Assembly: GCA_016748015.1 (NCBI GenBank)
Contig: JAAOMT010000523.1
Coordinates: 1,302,273-1,348,545 of the forward strand
Length of the DNA stretch: 46,273 nucleotides
From: Geosiphon pyriformis
Taxonomy: Eukaryota > Glomeromycota > Glomeromycetes > Archaeosporales > Geosiphonaceae
Direction of reading: 5' to 3'
Part shown: piece after piece, positions 33,735-44,733 of the stretch
Position numbering within the stretch: the stretch's first letter is position 1
Layout of the letters: every line of letters starts with the position of its first letter
Position numbers and translations under genes: made by a program
The notes under the pieces: generated by a model
Database searches by the model: none
Seen by the model: the letters and a program-made list of their open reading frames with translations, nothing else
Told to the model about the DNA's origin: nothing

Positions 33735-34702
33735 TGTTACTGGAGGTTTTTGGTCTCTTTTTTTAAATGTTGTTAATGTCTGTTTGTTGTAAATTCATGT
33801 TTTCTAGAAGTAGTTGAACCTCCAATAATTGAATTTATCTTTAAATTATCTCCTATAATTTGAACTGTTGGGCTTATGAGTGGAATGACCAATTTTTTGC
33901 CAGTTACTTGTGTAGTTATGCTGTAGTAAACATCAACTCTTTTCCAGAAATTGCTCATCTGGAAGCTCACTAAATGCTTAGTTACTTTGCTGTGAAAGTC
34001 AACTCTTCTACAGGAATCTTGTCTGTAGGCTACTCTAATGATTATAATAAGAAAAAAAAAGAAAAATAAAAGAAATGTAAAAGAAATAGAATTTTGTTAA
34101 GGAAATCGTTTTTTGTCCAGGCCTGGAGTCACTAACAGTTTTATTGAAATTGGTAGCTAATTAATTTCAAAATATTAATTGGGTTTTGGAGATTTTTCAA
34201 GTGTAATAATTGAAAGATTTGATTTTTTTGAATTATTTGATATTTTTTTTTTTGTGTATATAAGAATGGTTCTAAGTAATAAATCTAAAGTAAAATACAT
34301 TTCCTTGAAGAGAAAAGCTCTTCTTTTATACAACTTGTTGTAGTACTAGTCTATAAACTTGCACTTTTTCTCTTTGCTCAATTTTCGGTGAACTAAAAAT
34401 ACATTTTGATAAACTACAAGTTATTTTGCTGAACTATTGATTAATTTGGGTGAATTATTCATAATTTCGGCAAATTTTTTATAAATTTCGGCGAATTTTA
34501 GAATGTTACAAAGTTCAGGATATTGTGTAATTTAATCATCCTACTTTCTGTTATACTAATTATATTATTTAATTGAATCGTGATATGTGGTAATTGATTA
34601 AATAATAAGTAATAATTTGAAATGATATTAATATACTAATTAATTATAGGAATTATAAGTGTAATTTCATGCTAATTAATAGCTAAAATTCTACTGGTAA
34701 CA
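33735..34702 (-). repeat. Solo LTR, family A, in element D gag (reference copy)
   Basis: Ends are TGTTACTGGAGG and TACTGGTAACA, 968 bp, flanked by atgt on both sides (33731-33734 and 34703-34706). Excising it with one duplication copy gives a gag stretch of the same length as element B. TATA box TATAAAAG on the minus strand (34323-34330). It carries the clearest TTCGG array. Orientation matches element D. Confidence 0.95.
34381..34502 (-). repeat. 20-bp TTCGGCGAA array in family A LTR
   Basis: Six head-to-tail units of 20-22 bp each carry a variant of TTCGGCGAA followed by an AT-rich tail. In LTR orientation the array lies about 55-175 bp upstream of the TATA box. Units are best kept at the far end (34470-34500). 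It is present in all family A LTR copies here. Confidence 0.85.
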
Positions 34703-35351
34703 ATGTATTTCTGTCTGTTTTATTAATTGTTGAAGTGAGATTTCCAAACAATGATCCATATTTTCTTAATGATTTGGTCCAACTGTGTTGACCCTAGAGG
34801 TCTAAATTTCCAGAAGTTTGTGGTGTTTCTAACTGGGTTTCTAGAGATGGGTTGAATACAATTCTACTTTGGGGTATTTGATGATATAATAGAGTTGTTG
34901 GGGAGAGGAACCTTGGTTTCTTGTTAACTGTAAACTTGGCTTGGACAGTTGTGGAGTTGTTGGATTTGTCTTCATATTCTTCAAAGTCGAATTCTACTGG
35001 TTGTTGTACTTGAAGAAATTGTTTTGTCATGTAATATTTAATATCTGTATCAATTATGCATAGAGTTTCAGTGATTGTTCAGGTAGTTGTGGCTGTTAAG
35101 TATCTTAATAAGCTTTGATGGATTTGTTCTTTCAGTTTTCCATTATCAGTTGTACAGTCTAATAAGCAATCAATTTTTGCATTGATATAGTTACAAAAAT
35201 CACTTTTTGCATAAGCAGTTTCTACTAATATTTCTAGATTTTTTCAAAAGTATTAAAATAATGCTTTTCTGTATAAGAAGTGGTCCTTTTTTACTGTTTC
35301 AATAGTTGCCACTTCTGGAGTGCTCTGTCTCTGTGGATTTATAACCTCATA

Positions 35352-35414
35352 GGAAGCATCAAATATTATAAATAAACTTGGTAGAATAAGGAGATAGTAA
35401 CATTTGGTGCTCTC
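35352..35414 (-). promoter_or_regulatory. Primer-binding site and inverted repeat at the element D LTR junction
   Basis: The minus strand after the LTR end reads TT then TGATGCTTCC, a decayed TGGTGCTCTC. The arms 35352-35369 and 35397-35414 are inverted repeats (13 of 18, all differences transitions), with a 27-base loop. Same arrangement as in element B. Confidence 0.6.
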
Positions 35415-36406
35415 AATTATTGGTAATGTGTGTTTCATGTAATTCCAATAGCTTAATCTTTGTTTATCAGTCTCTAAAGATCTTATTTTATTGGTTGTGA
35501 ATTTACTTGTTGAATTTTTTGGTTATAAGACATAGAGTTTTGGTTTTTGCTAATTGCAACTTCTTATAAAGATGAGCTTTCTTCTCTGAACTAATAAGTG
35601 CAGTTATTAAGGTCTGGTGTTGTTTTTTTACCTTTCTGGTAAACTATCAAGATAACATTAATATTTAAAAACCTAAGAAGAACTTCTTGCTTTTACCAGA
35701 CTATTACAAAGTCTATTCTTAAACAGTCAATTTTACTATGTTGCCACTCCACAAGAAAAAAATAGAAAAAGAAAAATAAAATAAAATAAAAAAAATAAAA
35801 TAAAAAAAAAGATAAATTAATATCATCAATCACCATGATCAAGAACAATTGGTCCAAATTGTTAATAGTTTAAGGTGATTATACTAAAAGCATCTGTTCT
35901 AGAACAAAAATACAAAACAATAATTAATTTACATAAATTTCACAAAGTTTGAGAACATAAATTCATGATTCTGATTTTTTAAAAATTAATTTATTTCAGA
36001 AGATGAATATGGAATATAATAAATAATAAAGAGGTATGGATATGTGATTCTTGTCTAGTGGTTTGTATTTATCTGTTTGCCTGTTTCTACCTTTTACAAC
36101 TACTCACTTTTATACATTCTTTTGGTTTTACAGAATTGCTTCTGATTGTTTTATTATTGCTAACTATTGCTTTGTTATTTTTGTTATTACTTTATTTTCT
36201 TATATTATTACTAGTTATTCTATGTTATAGTATATTATCTAGTATTATTATGTATTATTCTGTATTATCTTATGTTGTAACACATTATTCTGTACTATCC
36301 TAAGTTATAATACATTATCCAATGTTATTGTGTACTATTCTGTGTTATGTTATATTCTGGTCATATTTTTTTATAACTTCAGATCAGTTTTTTTACTTGG
36401 GTAATA
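35364..36406 (-). repeat. 5' LTR of element D (type B)
   Basis: It begins TATTATAAATAAACTTGG and ends CTTGGGTAATA, 1043 bp. It contains an interrupted A tract (35754-35813), a TATA region near 36105-36118 (minus-strand GAATGTATAAAAG) and the array above it. The right flank is atgc in element E RT. Confidence 0.92.
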
Positions 36407-37300
36407 ATGCTTTCAAAGATAAAAAAAAGACTGCATTTATCACAAGAAAAAAAAATATTAAATTTAATATAATATCTTTTAGCTTAATCAATGTACTAGT
36501 CACTTTTTAACAGCTTATGAAAATTGTTTATACTAAACTGCTATAGAAATCAGTAGTTGTTTATCTAAATAACACCAATGTGTTTTCAAAAACATTTAAT
36601 AATCATCTGCATCACCTTCAACAAGTGTTTGAAAGATTGAGAAAAGCAAAATTAAAACTGAATGCAACAAAATGCTTTTTTGGAAAAACAAAACTGAGAT
36701 TTTTGGGACATGTTATTAGCAAAAATGGCATTAAAACAGATCCAAACAAAATTGAAATTGTAAAAAACTTTCTAGTACCAACCAACTTAATAGAACTAAG
36801 AGTATTCTTAGAATTTATTGAATATTACTACTATTTTATCCAGAATTTCTCCAAATTGGCTTAACCACTCCACCAGCTTTAAGCCAAAAATGTGAAATAT
36901 GAATGGACAAAAACCCAGCAAGAAGCTTTTGACATACTAAAAAAAAAGCTCATCTAAACACCAGTATTAATTTATTCAGATCACAACAAACTATTTATCA
37001 TTATCACTAATGCATTAGATCAAGCATTAGAAGCAATACTATCTCAAAAAAAACCAGATAGAAGAGAACACCTAGTAGCATATACCAGCCAAAGCTTAAG
37101 CCCAGCTAAAAAGAACTATGGAACTCTAGCATTAGAACATTTGGTTATCTATTGGGCTGTTATTAAATGGAAGAAATATTTAAGTCAAAAGTTTAATGTA
37201 TACACTGATCACAAAAGATTGACATCAATCCAAAAGTAAAAATTTGGAGACAATTACCATGCAAGATAAAAATAGAACTTGCACTATTTAAATATACAGT
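36407..37300 (+). pseudogene. Element E RT C-terminal part and RNase H
   Basis: After element D the plus strand reads AFKDKKKTAFITRK, then the catalytic box as VVVYLNNTNVF (both Asp lost), then the open thumb region 36580-36864 (LKLNATKCFFGKTKLRFLGH). RNase H follows with WTKTQQEAFDILKKK, IIITNALDQALEAILSQ (TDAS altered to TNAL), LALEHLVIYWAV and VYTDHKRL. The segment with LDL..GYWQ, present in A, B and D, is absent between FDA and FKDK. Stops are present throughout. Confidence 0.85.
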
Positions 37301-37539
37301 ACATTATAAAAAAAGAAAAAAAAATGGAAATGCCAATGGTTTGTTATGAATGAAACAAATCTAAGAACATTTTCAACCCAAAAATACAACAAAAAAATGA
37401 ACACACAAAAATATTAACAATTCTAACATTATATTAATATCCAATTGTTTAAAAAAAAATTATCTCAAAAGGAACAAAACAACATAAAACAACAATCAAA
37501 ATATTTTATCACTCACTAAAACATATTTTATTGGAAAAA

Positions 37540-38730
37540 CAGAAGAAACTCAGATTAACCAACCACAGTAATTACAGAACCAGAAAAAGAAACAATACTG
37601 TTTAACATGTACTTAAATCCAACAGCAGGACATTTTCATAAAGAAGCAACCATAAAAAGAACCAGAAAAAGATACTATTGGCCATCAATATATCCAAACA
37701 TTATCTAATATGTTCAAAATTGTAATACTTGTCAGAAAAAAAGAGAAACAAGACAGCAAACCATTGAGACCAATCAAAGTAGGACAAACATTTGATCAGA
37801 TTGGAATTGATTTGGTCAGACCATTAACAATAACCAACAGAGACAACAGATATATTACAGTAGCCATAGATTATCTTACAAAATAGCCAGAAATGAAAAC
37901 AATTCAAAAAGCAGATGCAGAATTCATAGCCAAATTTGTTTATTAAGATTTGATTTATTAGCATAAATGTCTAAAAAAATTGTTATCAGATCAAGGAATT
38001 TACTTTGTAAACAAAATATTAACAGAATTAAGCCAAAAATTTGGAATCAAACAATTATTATCATTACTATATTATCCACAAACCAATAGTTTAGTTGAAA
38101 AATTCAATAGAACACTGTGTAAAACAATTGCCAAGATCAGCCAAAAAAACCAGAATGAATAGAATTTGTTTATACTATTAGTATTATTTGCTTATTAGAC
38201 AATGAAGCAAAATACTACACAAGTGACACCATTTGAATTAGTATATAATAGAACTGCAATATTATTAATTGAGATAAAAGTCAACATATATTCAATAGAA
38301 CTAATAACAGAATCCAATTTCCAAGAAACATTATTAAGAAAAACATATGATTTAATGAAAACTCTAGAAAACAAATGATAAAAAGTAGTTAATAACATCC
38401 AAAAGTTACAAGCAAAACAAAAAAAATGACATGATAACCAATTATCAAATAAATCAGTCAAATTCAAAATTGAAGACAAAGTACTTCTATATTATATCAA
38501 AACAAAAAAACAATGGAATGGAAAGTTTGACTTCAAATGAAATAAACTATTTTACATTGAAGAAATTCTAAAAAATAGAGCTTACAAGCTAAGATAAAAC
38601 AACAAAATCTTAGCCAAAGCAGCACATAGTAATTGACTAAAATTCTATCACTATACATTATTATTTATCAATAATATTCCACAACTGGGAGTACAAAGAA
38701 TACTAGTTAAACCAGATAAGATTTCATGAG
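37540..38730 (+). pseudogene. Element E integrase
   Basis: The plus strand gives the zinc domain (AGHFHKEATIKRTRKRYYWP, NCNTCQKK), then IGIDLVRPL, VAIDYLTK with the first Asp (37865), LLSDQGIYFVNK with the second Asp (37985) in the open stretch 37980-38162, and SLVEKFNRTL with the Glu (38090). The C-terminal domain (38210-38720) reads TPFELVYNR, IEDKVLLYY and NKLFYIEEIL.NRAYKLR, the usual Gypsy integrase tail. All three catalytic residues survive but stops interrupt it. Confidence 0.87.
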
Positions 38731-39458
38731 ATCTAAAACCAATCATATTTATTAAAACAAACATGTCAATTTAATCTACCAAAACAATATATAAGAAACC
38801 AAAGCACATGACAATGACAACAATAAGATAGAAATTTTAGACCACATTCATTAATTAGCACAACAATTATTTCAGGCCATAAATTAACAACAAACAGACA
38901 TAAAAATAATGATCAATTATCAAACCATCTGCTATAAAAACACTAAAAAAGAAAAAAAAAAGACCACACCATATTAATAAGCACATAAAAAAGTCAACAA
39001 TAATATTAACAAAATTGTTAAAAAAGTAAAAAACATTTTTAAAAAACTGATTGTTACTATCCAACCAAGAAAAATGACAACAAAAAATTGGAATCAATAG
39101 ATAGAACAATTTTCAGTTTTATATTGCTATTGATATTTGAAACAAAAACTAAGGATCCAAAATTTGTATATTGATCAAACCAAAAGAGTCTTCAATCAAA
39201 AGATTATATAAGACATAGAAAATTTTATTGGAAAGAAATCCAATTTGAATATTTATATTAAAACTATCTACCACTTTTTAAGACTATTCAGAGATACTAC
39301 TACAACCAGAAATTAATAGCTTATTAATCAATTAATAAAAAAGAATGATCAATAGTCAATTTAAGAAGCTTTACAGAAAAATAGATAAGATAATCTTAAA
39401 AAAAAAGTTATGAAATTATTATAAGAAAGAATATTAAAAAATTTTGATGAAGTTCAAT
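38731..39458 (+). pseudogene. Element E C-terminal tail
   Basis: The plus strand has EILDHIH.LAQQLFQAIN (38830), matching the B and D tails, then a Lys-rich stretch and RVFNQKII.DIENFIGKKSN (39190), ending NFDEVQY (39440) before the A tract, matching NFAETQF in B. Decayed, with many stops. Confidence 0.6.
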
Positions 39459-39461
39459 ATT

Positions 39462-39473
39462 AAAAAAAAAAAA
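39462..39473 (+). other. Candidate polypurine tract of element E
   Basis: Twelve A residues end 3 bp before the 3' LTR, in the position where plus-strand DNA priming occurs. Confidence 0.5.
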
Positions 39474-39476
39474 TAA

Positions 39477-40414
39477 TATTATATGTAGAAAAGAAAAAAA
39501 AATAATACATAATCAATAAATAAAAACACATAATAATAAATTAGCCAATTAAAATAGAAAAAAAAAAATGATTTTTCAGAAAATTCTGAATGTTTCAGAA
39601 AATCTAGGATTATTTAGAAAATCCAAGATATTTTAAAAAATTAAGAATTTCTCAGAAAAATTCTGAATCTATTAGGAAATCAAAGATTTTGTAAGAAATT
39701 TAGCAAAAAAAAATTTCTTATGTAAAGAAAATTATGTATATATAACAGTAACATTAAAAGCAAGAAAAGCATTCAACTTAATTTAAAATTTCTTATTTCT
39801 ATCTATTTATTAATCACTTCAAAAATAATTACTATTAACCAAAGTAAAATTATCAAATATTAAATAAAACATACTTGTTATCATTTCATTCATATTACTG
39901 TTAACTAATTAAGAAGCTGAATTACTCTTCCACTATTAACACTCTATGTTGATAATATTCAATATGTAACTACACTAGAATAATAGCTTTTGATCATGAC
40001 TATTGACAGAATACTAACTTTCATTGTCTTGACTTATTTTCTTTATTTTTTTTTATTGTTTTTTTCTTTTGTTTTGTTTCTTTGTTATTACTAATTGATT
40101 AAAGATTAAGTGCTGATTAAATTGATGTCAAAGATTGTTTGATAAAAAACTTCTACAAGAGAATAGAATACTTACAAATTAAGAATTGCTTATTAGAAGA
40201 TTGCTGGCCACCAAGCTGAAAAAAAAATTAATAGAATTGTGATTCCAGAAAGCTATGAATCAAACATTAAGTAAATTTCTGTCTACTATACAAAAAACTC
40301 AGCCAAAATCTTCAGATACATAAAATTTTTAGACAACCACCAATTCAAAGTATTAATTGAGCACCAAGTTATAGGTTTATTATTTATTCTACCACCCAAA
40401 TAATTACCTGTAAC
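39477..40414 (+). repeat. 3' LTR of element E (type C)
   Basis: Starts TATTATATGTAG and ends ACCTGTAACA, 938 bp, same orientation as element E and directly after its coding end. Inverted and diverged relative to the solo LTRs at 18914 and 43842. TATA box TATATATAACA near 39736. The 3' flank is gtgt; the matching copy would lie beyond the window. Orientation and PPT show E is the parent. Confidence 0.87.
39565..39725 (+). repeat. U3 array of TTCAGAAAATTCTGAA palindromic units
   Basis: TTCAGAAAATTCTGAA and relatives (TTTCAGAAAATCTAGG, CTCAGAAAAATTCTGAA, TTAGGAAATC) recur about seven times over 160 bp. The block ends about 15-20 bp upstream of the TATA box. It differs from the motif in the 18914 LTR, while part of it resembles the GAATTCCAGAATTC motif of the 43842 LTR. 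Confidence 0.8.
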
Positions 40415-40718
40415 AGTGTCAAGTGTTTTACTGTTAAGGTTTTTAGTTTCTAAGTAAAAATTGTTTCTAACTTCTGAAATATTATAGTTTCTAAAAAATA
40501 ATTATTAATATGGTTTTTAATATATTGATATTATGTTTTCTTAAAAATTTCAATTCTATTTTGAATGTTGAATCTTTGCTTGCAGTAAGTGTAAATTGAT
40601 TAATAATACTTTAGAGTTATTGTGTTAAATGTGGTTGCTACTTTAGAGTTATTGTGTTAGATATGGTTGCTACTTTGAAGTTATTGTTGTTGTGTTATTT
40701 TTGTAGAAAACCACCAAA
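40415..40718 (-). pseudogene. Element G leader and Gag N-terminus, cut by element E
   Basis: The sequence aligns on the minus strand with the element A leader and start of gag (about 6690-6986). A threefold 32-bp repeat is at 40608-40686. A primer-site remnant, TGGTGGTTTTC, follows the LTR end plus TT, as in A. The remaining G coding sequence would lie left of E, outside the window. Confidence 0.75.
40608..40686. repeat. 32-bp tandem repeat, about 2.5 copies
   Basis: ACTTTAGAGTTATTGTGTTA plus 12 further bases recurs at 40608-40639 and 40640-40671, then a partial third copy. Element A has about 1.5 copies at the same place. Confidence 0.85.
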
Positions 40719-41676
40719 TATTATTAAAGATTTTTGGTCTCTTTTTTTAATTGTTGTTAATATTAGTTTGCTGTTTAATTTACATTTATTGGAAGCTATT
40801 GAACCTCTGATAACTGAATTTATCTTCAAATTATTTCTTATAATTTGAATTGCTGGGCTTATAAATAAAATGGCCAATTCTATACTAGTAGCTTTATATA
40901 ATTATATTGTAGTAAATATTAACTCTTTTTCAAGAATTGTTTATCTAGAAGCTTACTAAAAATATATAGTTACTTTGCGGTAAAAGTCAATTTTTCTACA
41001 GAAATTTTGTTTGTAGATTATCCTAATAATTATAATAAGAAAAAAATATAAAATATAAAAATATAAAAAAAATAAAATTTTGTTAAGAAAATTGTTTTTT
41101 TGGTCCAAATTTGGAATTACTAATGGTTTACTAAAATTGGTAGCTAATTAATTTCAAAACATTAGTTAAATTTTGAAGAATTTCAAGTGTAATTATTTCA
41201 AAAATTGGTTTTTAAAGTATATTTTATTTATTTTGAATTTGTATTGTTAGATAATTTTAAGAGAAAATAAGATAAGATATTTATAGTTAAATACATTTTC
41301 TTAAAGAAAGAGAAGCTTTTCTTTTATAAAACTTGTTGTAGTACTAGTCTATAAACTTAAACTTTTTTTTTGCTATAATTTTGATAAACTATAAGTTATT
41401 TTATCAAACTATTAACTATTTTGGTAAACTATTTATTATTTTGGCGAATTTTAGCAAATTTTAGCAAATTTTTAAATATTACATAGTTCAGAGTATTGTG
41501 TTATTTAATTATCCTAATTTCTATTGTACAACTTGAATTATTAATTAAGTAGTAATATTCAATAATTTGGTTAAGTAATTAATAATAATTGAAATAATAT
41601 TAATATATGCTAATTAATAATAGAAATTATAAAAATAATTTTATGCTAATTTATAACTAAAATTTTACTGGTAATA
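40719..41676 (-). repeat. 5' LTR of element G (family A)
   Basis: Starts TATTATTAAAG and ends TACTGGTAATA, 958 bp, strongly decayed version of the family A LTR. Array units are at 41370-41470 (now TTTGGCGAATTTTAG). A TATA-like box is near 41325. Its right flank ttga starts element H. Confidence 0.88.
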
Positions 41677-41929
41677 TTGATATGCTCTCTGTTTAATTGG
41701 TATTGTATTTTTAGTTTTAATTTAATACTGGATGATATTAGTTCTGATAAATTCATTTTTATTTGTAAAAATAAAATTGTTGAATAATAGTTTAAGTTGC
41801 ATATGTTAAAATGAATTCAAGTTTCTTAAGTTCATTTGTTCTAATTGTTCTGGTTAAAACAAGTAATATTCTTTTTGTTTATAAATTATTTGTAATATAA
41901 AGTCCACATATTTACAAAGTTATGGAAAA

Positions 41930-42720
41930 TTTAGAATGGTAATTGGTATTTAATTTTCAATTTTAGTATTTAAGTATCTGATAATAATTTCTTTTAGTAT
42001 TTCTATTAGATTTTTGGTTGTATTATATATTAAAATTTTGATGTTTTTGTGGTTTTTGGCTGGTACATAAAAATTAGTAATGGCAGTTTTTTCTAATTTA
42101 CAAATAATAAATTCTATTTCAAAAATCTGGAGTTGATTTTTCACTTTCTTTTCTATAATTAATATATATGATTATATAGTAAAATAAAAATTAATTAATT
42201 AATAAAGATAATTTTTTTCTAATCAATAGTTTTTTCTTTACCATATTAACTGGTACTTCTATTCTATTTATGAATTCAAATTCTTTTATTTCTCTTGCTG
42301 TGATCTCTAACTCTTTTATTGTTTTTACTAATACTAATTAAGCTATTTTTACCAAAGATAAAAATATTGTCTGTGCTATTTTTTTATTTGATTTGATAAT
42401 ATATGTCTTTTTTAATTCATTTTATAGTATTGTAATAATATTTTTATATATTTTACATTAATTATTTCTTTTCTAATATTAATTCCTTTTTTATTAAATT
42501 AAATCTAGATGCTAATTAAATTATTATTGTTGTTGTTAGAATTTCCAGTACTATTTTTAAATTTATGTTGATGCATAACTAAAATTCCAATCTAATAACA
42601 ATTTTTCTAAGATATCTAAGATCAAAATTTGTATTAGTATTATGTATATATTCTGGCATAATATTTTTGTTGTTATTATTGAACTATTTAAAGTTTTGCT
42701 CTATTAAGAGATTTGAAAGC
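41930..42720 (-). pseudogene. Element H dUTPase and spacer
   Basis: The minus strand reads an Asn-rich leader, then motif I as NFDLRYL (42625), motif II as ASRFNLIKK, motif III as EIINVKYIKNI, motif IV as NKKIAQTIF, motif V as ARETKEFEFIN. The spacer open stretch 42144-41950 gives FYVPAKNHKNIKILIYN. All motifs are recognisable by position but have lost key Gly/Asp residues. Confidence 0.8.
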
Positions 42721-42879
42721 ACAATATATTGTTCAGGATTTTTATTGAAGTTGAAATCACTGTTATTGTTATTACAATTGTAAATAGTATTGGAATCATT
42801 GTTGTTATTATTGCCAGAATTTGAATTGAGATTAAGTTCTAGTCCTAATTCTGAAGTATAATTGTTAATTGGTTTTTTT

Positions 42880-43560
42880 TTTGAAAATTGAATAGATTAT
42901 GCACAGTAGTAAATTGTAAATAAAGTTACAATTATTACAATATTTAAAATCACTGGAAATTAGACAATATTTACAGAATTTAGTGTTTAATTGCTTTAAA
43001 TACTACTTTTATTCTTTTTGCATGAGTATTAGATCTTGGTAATGTTTATAAAATTGTTCTGAATCACTTATAATATCAACAAAAATATTTGGATTTAAAA
43101 TAAAAATGGTTTTAACAAATTCTAATGAGTTGTTTTTGATTACTAATATCTTATTAAGTAAAGTGTTTTTAACTTTAACATTTGCTATTTGCCAGATTTT
43201 GTTTTTGTTATGTGAATAGCCATTTAAACATGACAGAGCTCTGTTTTACATAATGTTGAAAAACATTTCTCTGCTTATCCAATTATTAATAAGAATTATA
43301 TATTAACATAATATATTGTATGTTTTTCTTTAATCAAAAATATTATTTTATATTCTTTTATTGAATAGAGTTTTTTTACAGACTAAATAAAATTCATTGT
43401 TTTATTTTCTCTGTTATTTTGAATATTCAAAATGTTTTCAATGATATATTTTGCAATAATAACAGATATGTATTTTGTATTTTTTTTGACAAGATTCAAG
43501 CTTTCATAAATAAAAGCTTTTTGTTATAATTAATGTATTTAGATGAGATATAAAATAAGT
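42880..43560 (-). pseudogene. Element H Cys-rich domain
   Basis: The minus strand has CYYCKIY near 43465, FEYSK, YLVCKKTLFNK near 43385, and the second cluster FCKYCLISSDFKYCNNC at about 42935-42990. The same layout as in E and A, including the spacer with KIWQIANVKVKNTL. Partial loss of Cys and many stops. Confidence 0.68.
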
Positions 43561-43841
43561 GTTTTCTTGGTATTAGTATTAAATATAGAATATTCTAACT
43601 GTTGGTTGTTTTTTCTGTGATAGTAGTGGCTTGAGATTTGTTTTTTTTTTATCTTTTTATTCCAAATAAGTATTAATAGTAGTTTATTGTATTTGTTTTT
43701 AGCCTATAAGACTTGATAGACTTTTCAAATAGGTTTTTCTTTTTTTTTTCCAACTTGATCAATGATTGCTTTTTTAAAAAAGCTTTAAAGTATCTACAAG
43801 TAACAAATATTCAAGTATGCTGACTACTGAATGTTAGCTGG

Positions 43842-44733
43842 TATTATAGCTGTTTATTTGGAGTATGAAAACAAATAATAAATCTGTAACTTAGTGTTTA
43901 ATAGCTAATACAATTGATAATATCTGAAAGTTTTCTGGATCTGAAGATTTTCAGTTGATCTAAAGATTTTGGGTGGAGTTCTTTGTATAATGAACAGAGA
44001 TTTAATAGTTGTTTTCAATTCTGTTAATTTTTTTTTCAGCTTAATGGCTAATAATCTTCCTAATAAGTAATCCTTAATTTTTGAGTGTTTACCCTTTTTC
44101 TGGGGTTTTTTATCAGTGTCTTTAATATTAGTAACTCCACATATTAAATTTTTAATCAATTAATAAACAACAAAGAAACAAAAAAAAAGAAAATAAAAGA
44201 AATAAAGAAAATAAAGAAAAAAAATAAGCCAAGGCAATTAAAGAATTAGTATTCTATCAATAGCCATAATCAAGAGCTATTAGTTTAGTATGGTTAAGTG
44301 TTAATAACTATCAACATAAAATGTTAATAGTAGAGAGTAATTAATATTCTTTAATTAAATGATAACAACATAAATTGAATAATAATAAATAATTTATTAA
44401 TATTTAATGATTTTACTTTGGTTAATAGTAATTATCTTTGAAGTGTTTATTTTATTAGATAGGAAGGGGATTTTACTCTCTGAATTCTTTGTATTAATTC
44501 TGTCTTTTTTGGTTCTAACACTACTGTTATATATACATAAATCTCATTATATGAAATTTCTTGAATTTTTTAATTTCTTAACCTAAAATCCTGCAATTCC
44601 TTCTAAGAGAATTTTGTAATTTTGGAATCTTGCAATTTTTTGACAAGAATTCTGGAATTCTTTTTTTACTACATTTATCTCTAATTGGCAAATTTATATA
44701 TTAATACATAATTTCTATATTCTATGAGTAATA
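43842..44733 (-). repeat. Solo LTR, type C, inside element H
   Basis: Starts TATTATAGCTG and ends GAGTAATA, 892 bp, flanked by ctgg (43838-43841) and ctga (44734-44737), one transition apart. The open stretch 44159-43905 within it is not a recognised protein. TATA-like TATATATACATAAATC is near 44533, with a repeat block (GAATTCCAGAATTC-like, 44555-44660) upstream in LTR orientation. Confidence 0.88.

Larger units (their letters stand above)
32421..35340 (-). pseudogene. Element D Gag, split by a solo LTR
   Basis: The N-terminal part lies at 35340-34703 (open at 35030-34794, with FDFEEYEDKSNNS and LLYHQIPQSRIVFNPS), matching element B. The LTR at 33735-34702 interrupts it. Capsid core is at 33407-32901, with SFAKKPTDFAIFK, FLQYF, RLQNQFSIIKQK and HDFESAEQKANHTQAVNL. 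A knuckle remnant at 32766-32807 has YY-C-QKSG-H-IT-stop-N-C with the first Cys lost. A Q/N/Y-rich stretch follows to the protease. Confidence 0.85.
24348..36406 (-). mobile_element. Element D: youngest-looking Ty3/Gypsy copy, with both LTRs
   Basis: Type B LTRs at 24348-25381 and 35364-36406 flank a minus-strand gag-pol. The flanking 4-bp duplication is atgc (24344-24347 and 36407-36410), exact. Two family A solo LTRs (946 and 968 bp) lie inside; without them it is about 10.14 kb, matching element B. It keeps LDL and YLDD in RT, but other positions (LLSNQG in integrase, Asn for Asp) and stops make it inactive. It is inserted in element E RT. Confidence 0.93.
8919..40414 (+). mobile_element. 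Element E: Ty3/Gypsy retrotransposon broken by elements A, B and D
   Basis: The pieces 8919-10148, 21905-24347 and 36407-40414 read on the plus strand as one continuous gag-pol: half of Gag, protease, Cys-rich domain, dUTPase, spacer, RT, RNase H, integrase, C-terminal tail, A-tract and a 3' LTR of type C. At 10148/21905 removal of B with one duplication copy restores a GNNWLSKT segment in frame. At 24347/36407 removal of D restores FDAFKDK in frame. The 5' half is lost to A and lies beyond the window. E shares its protein order and C-terminal tail with B and D but has an unrelated LTR. Confidence 0.88.
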
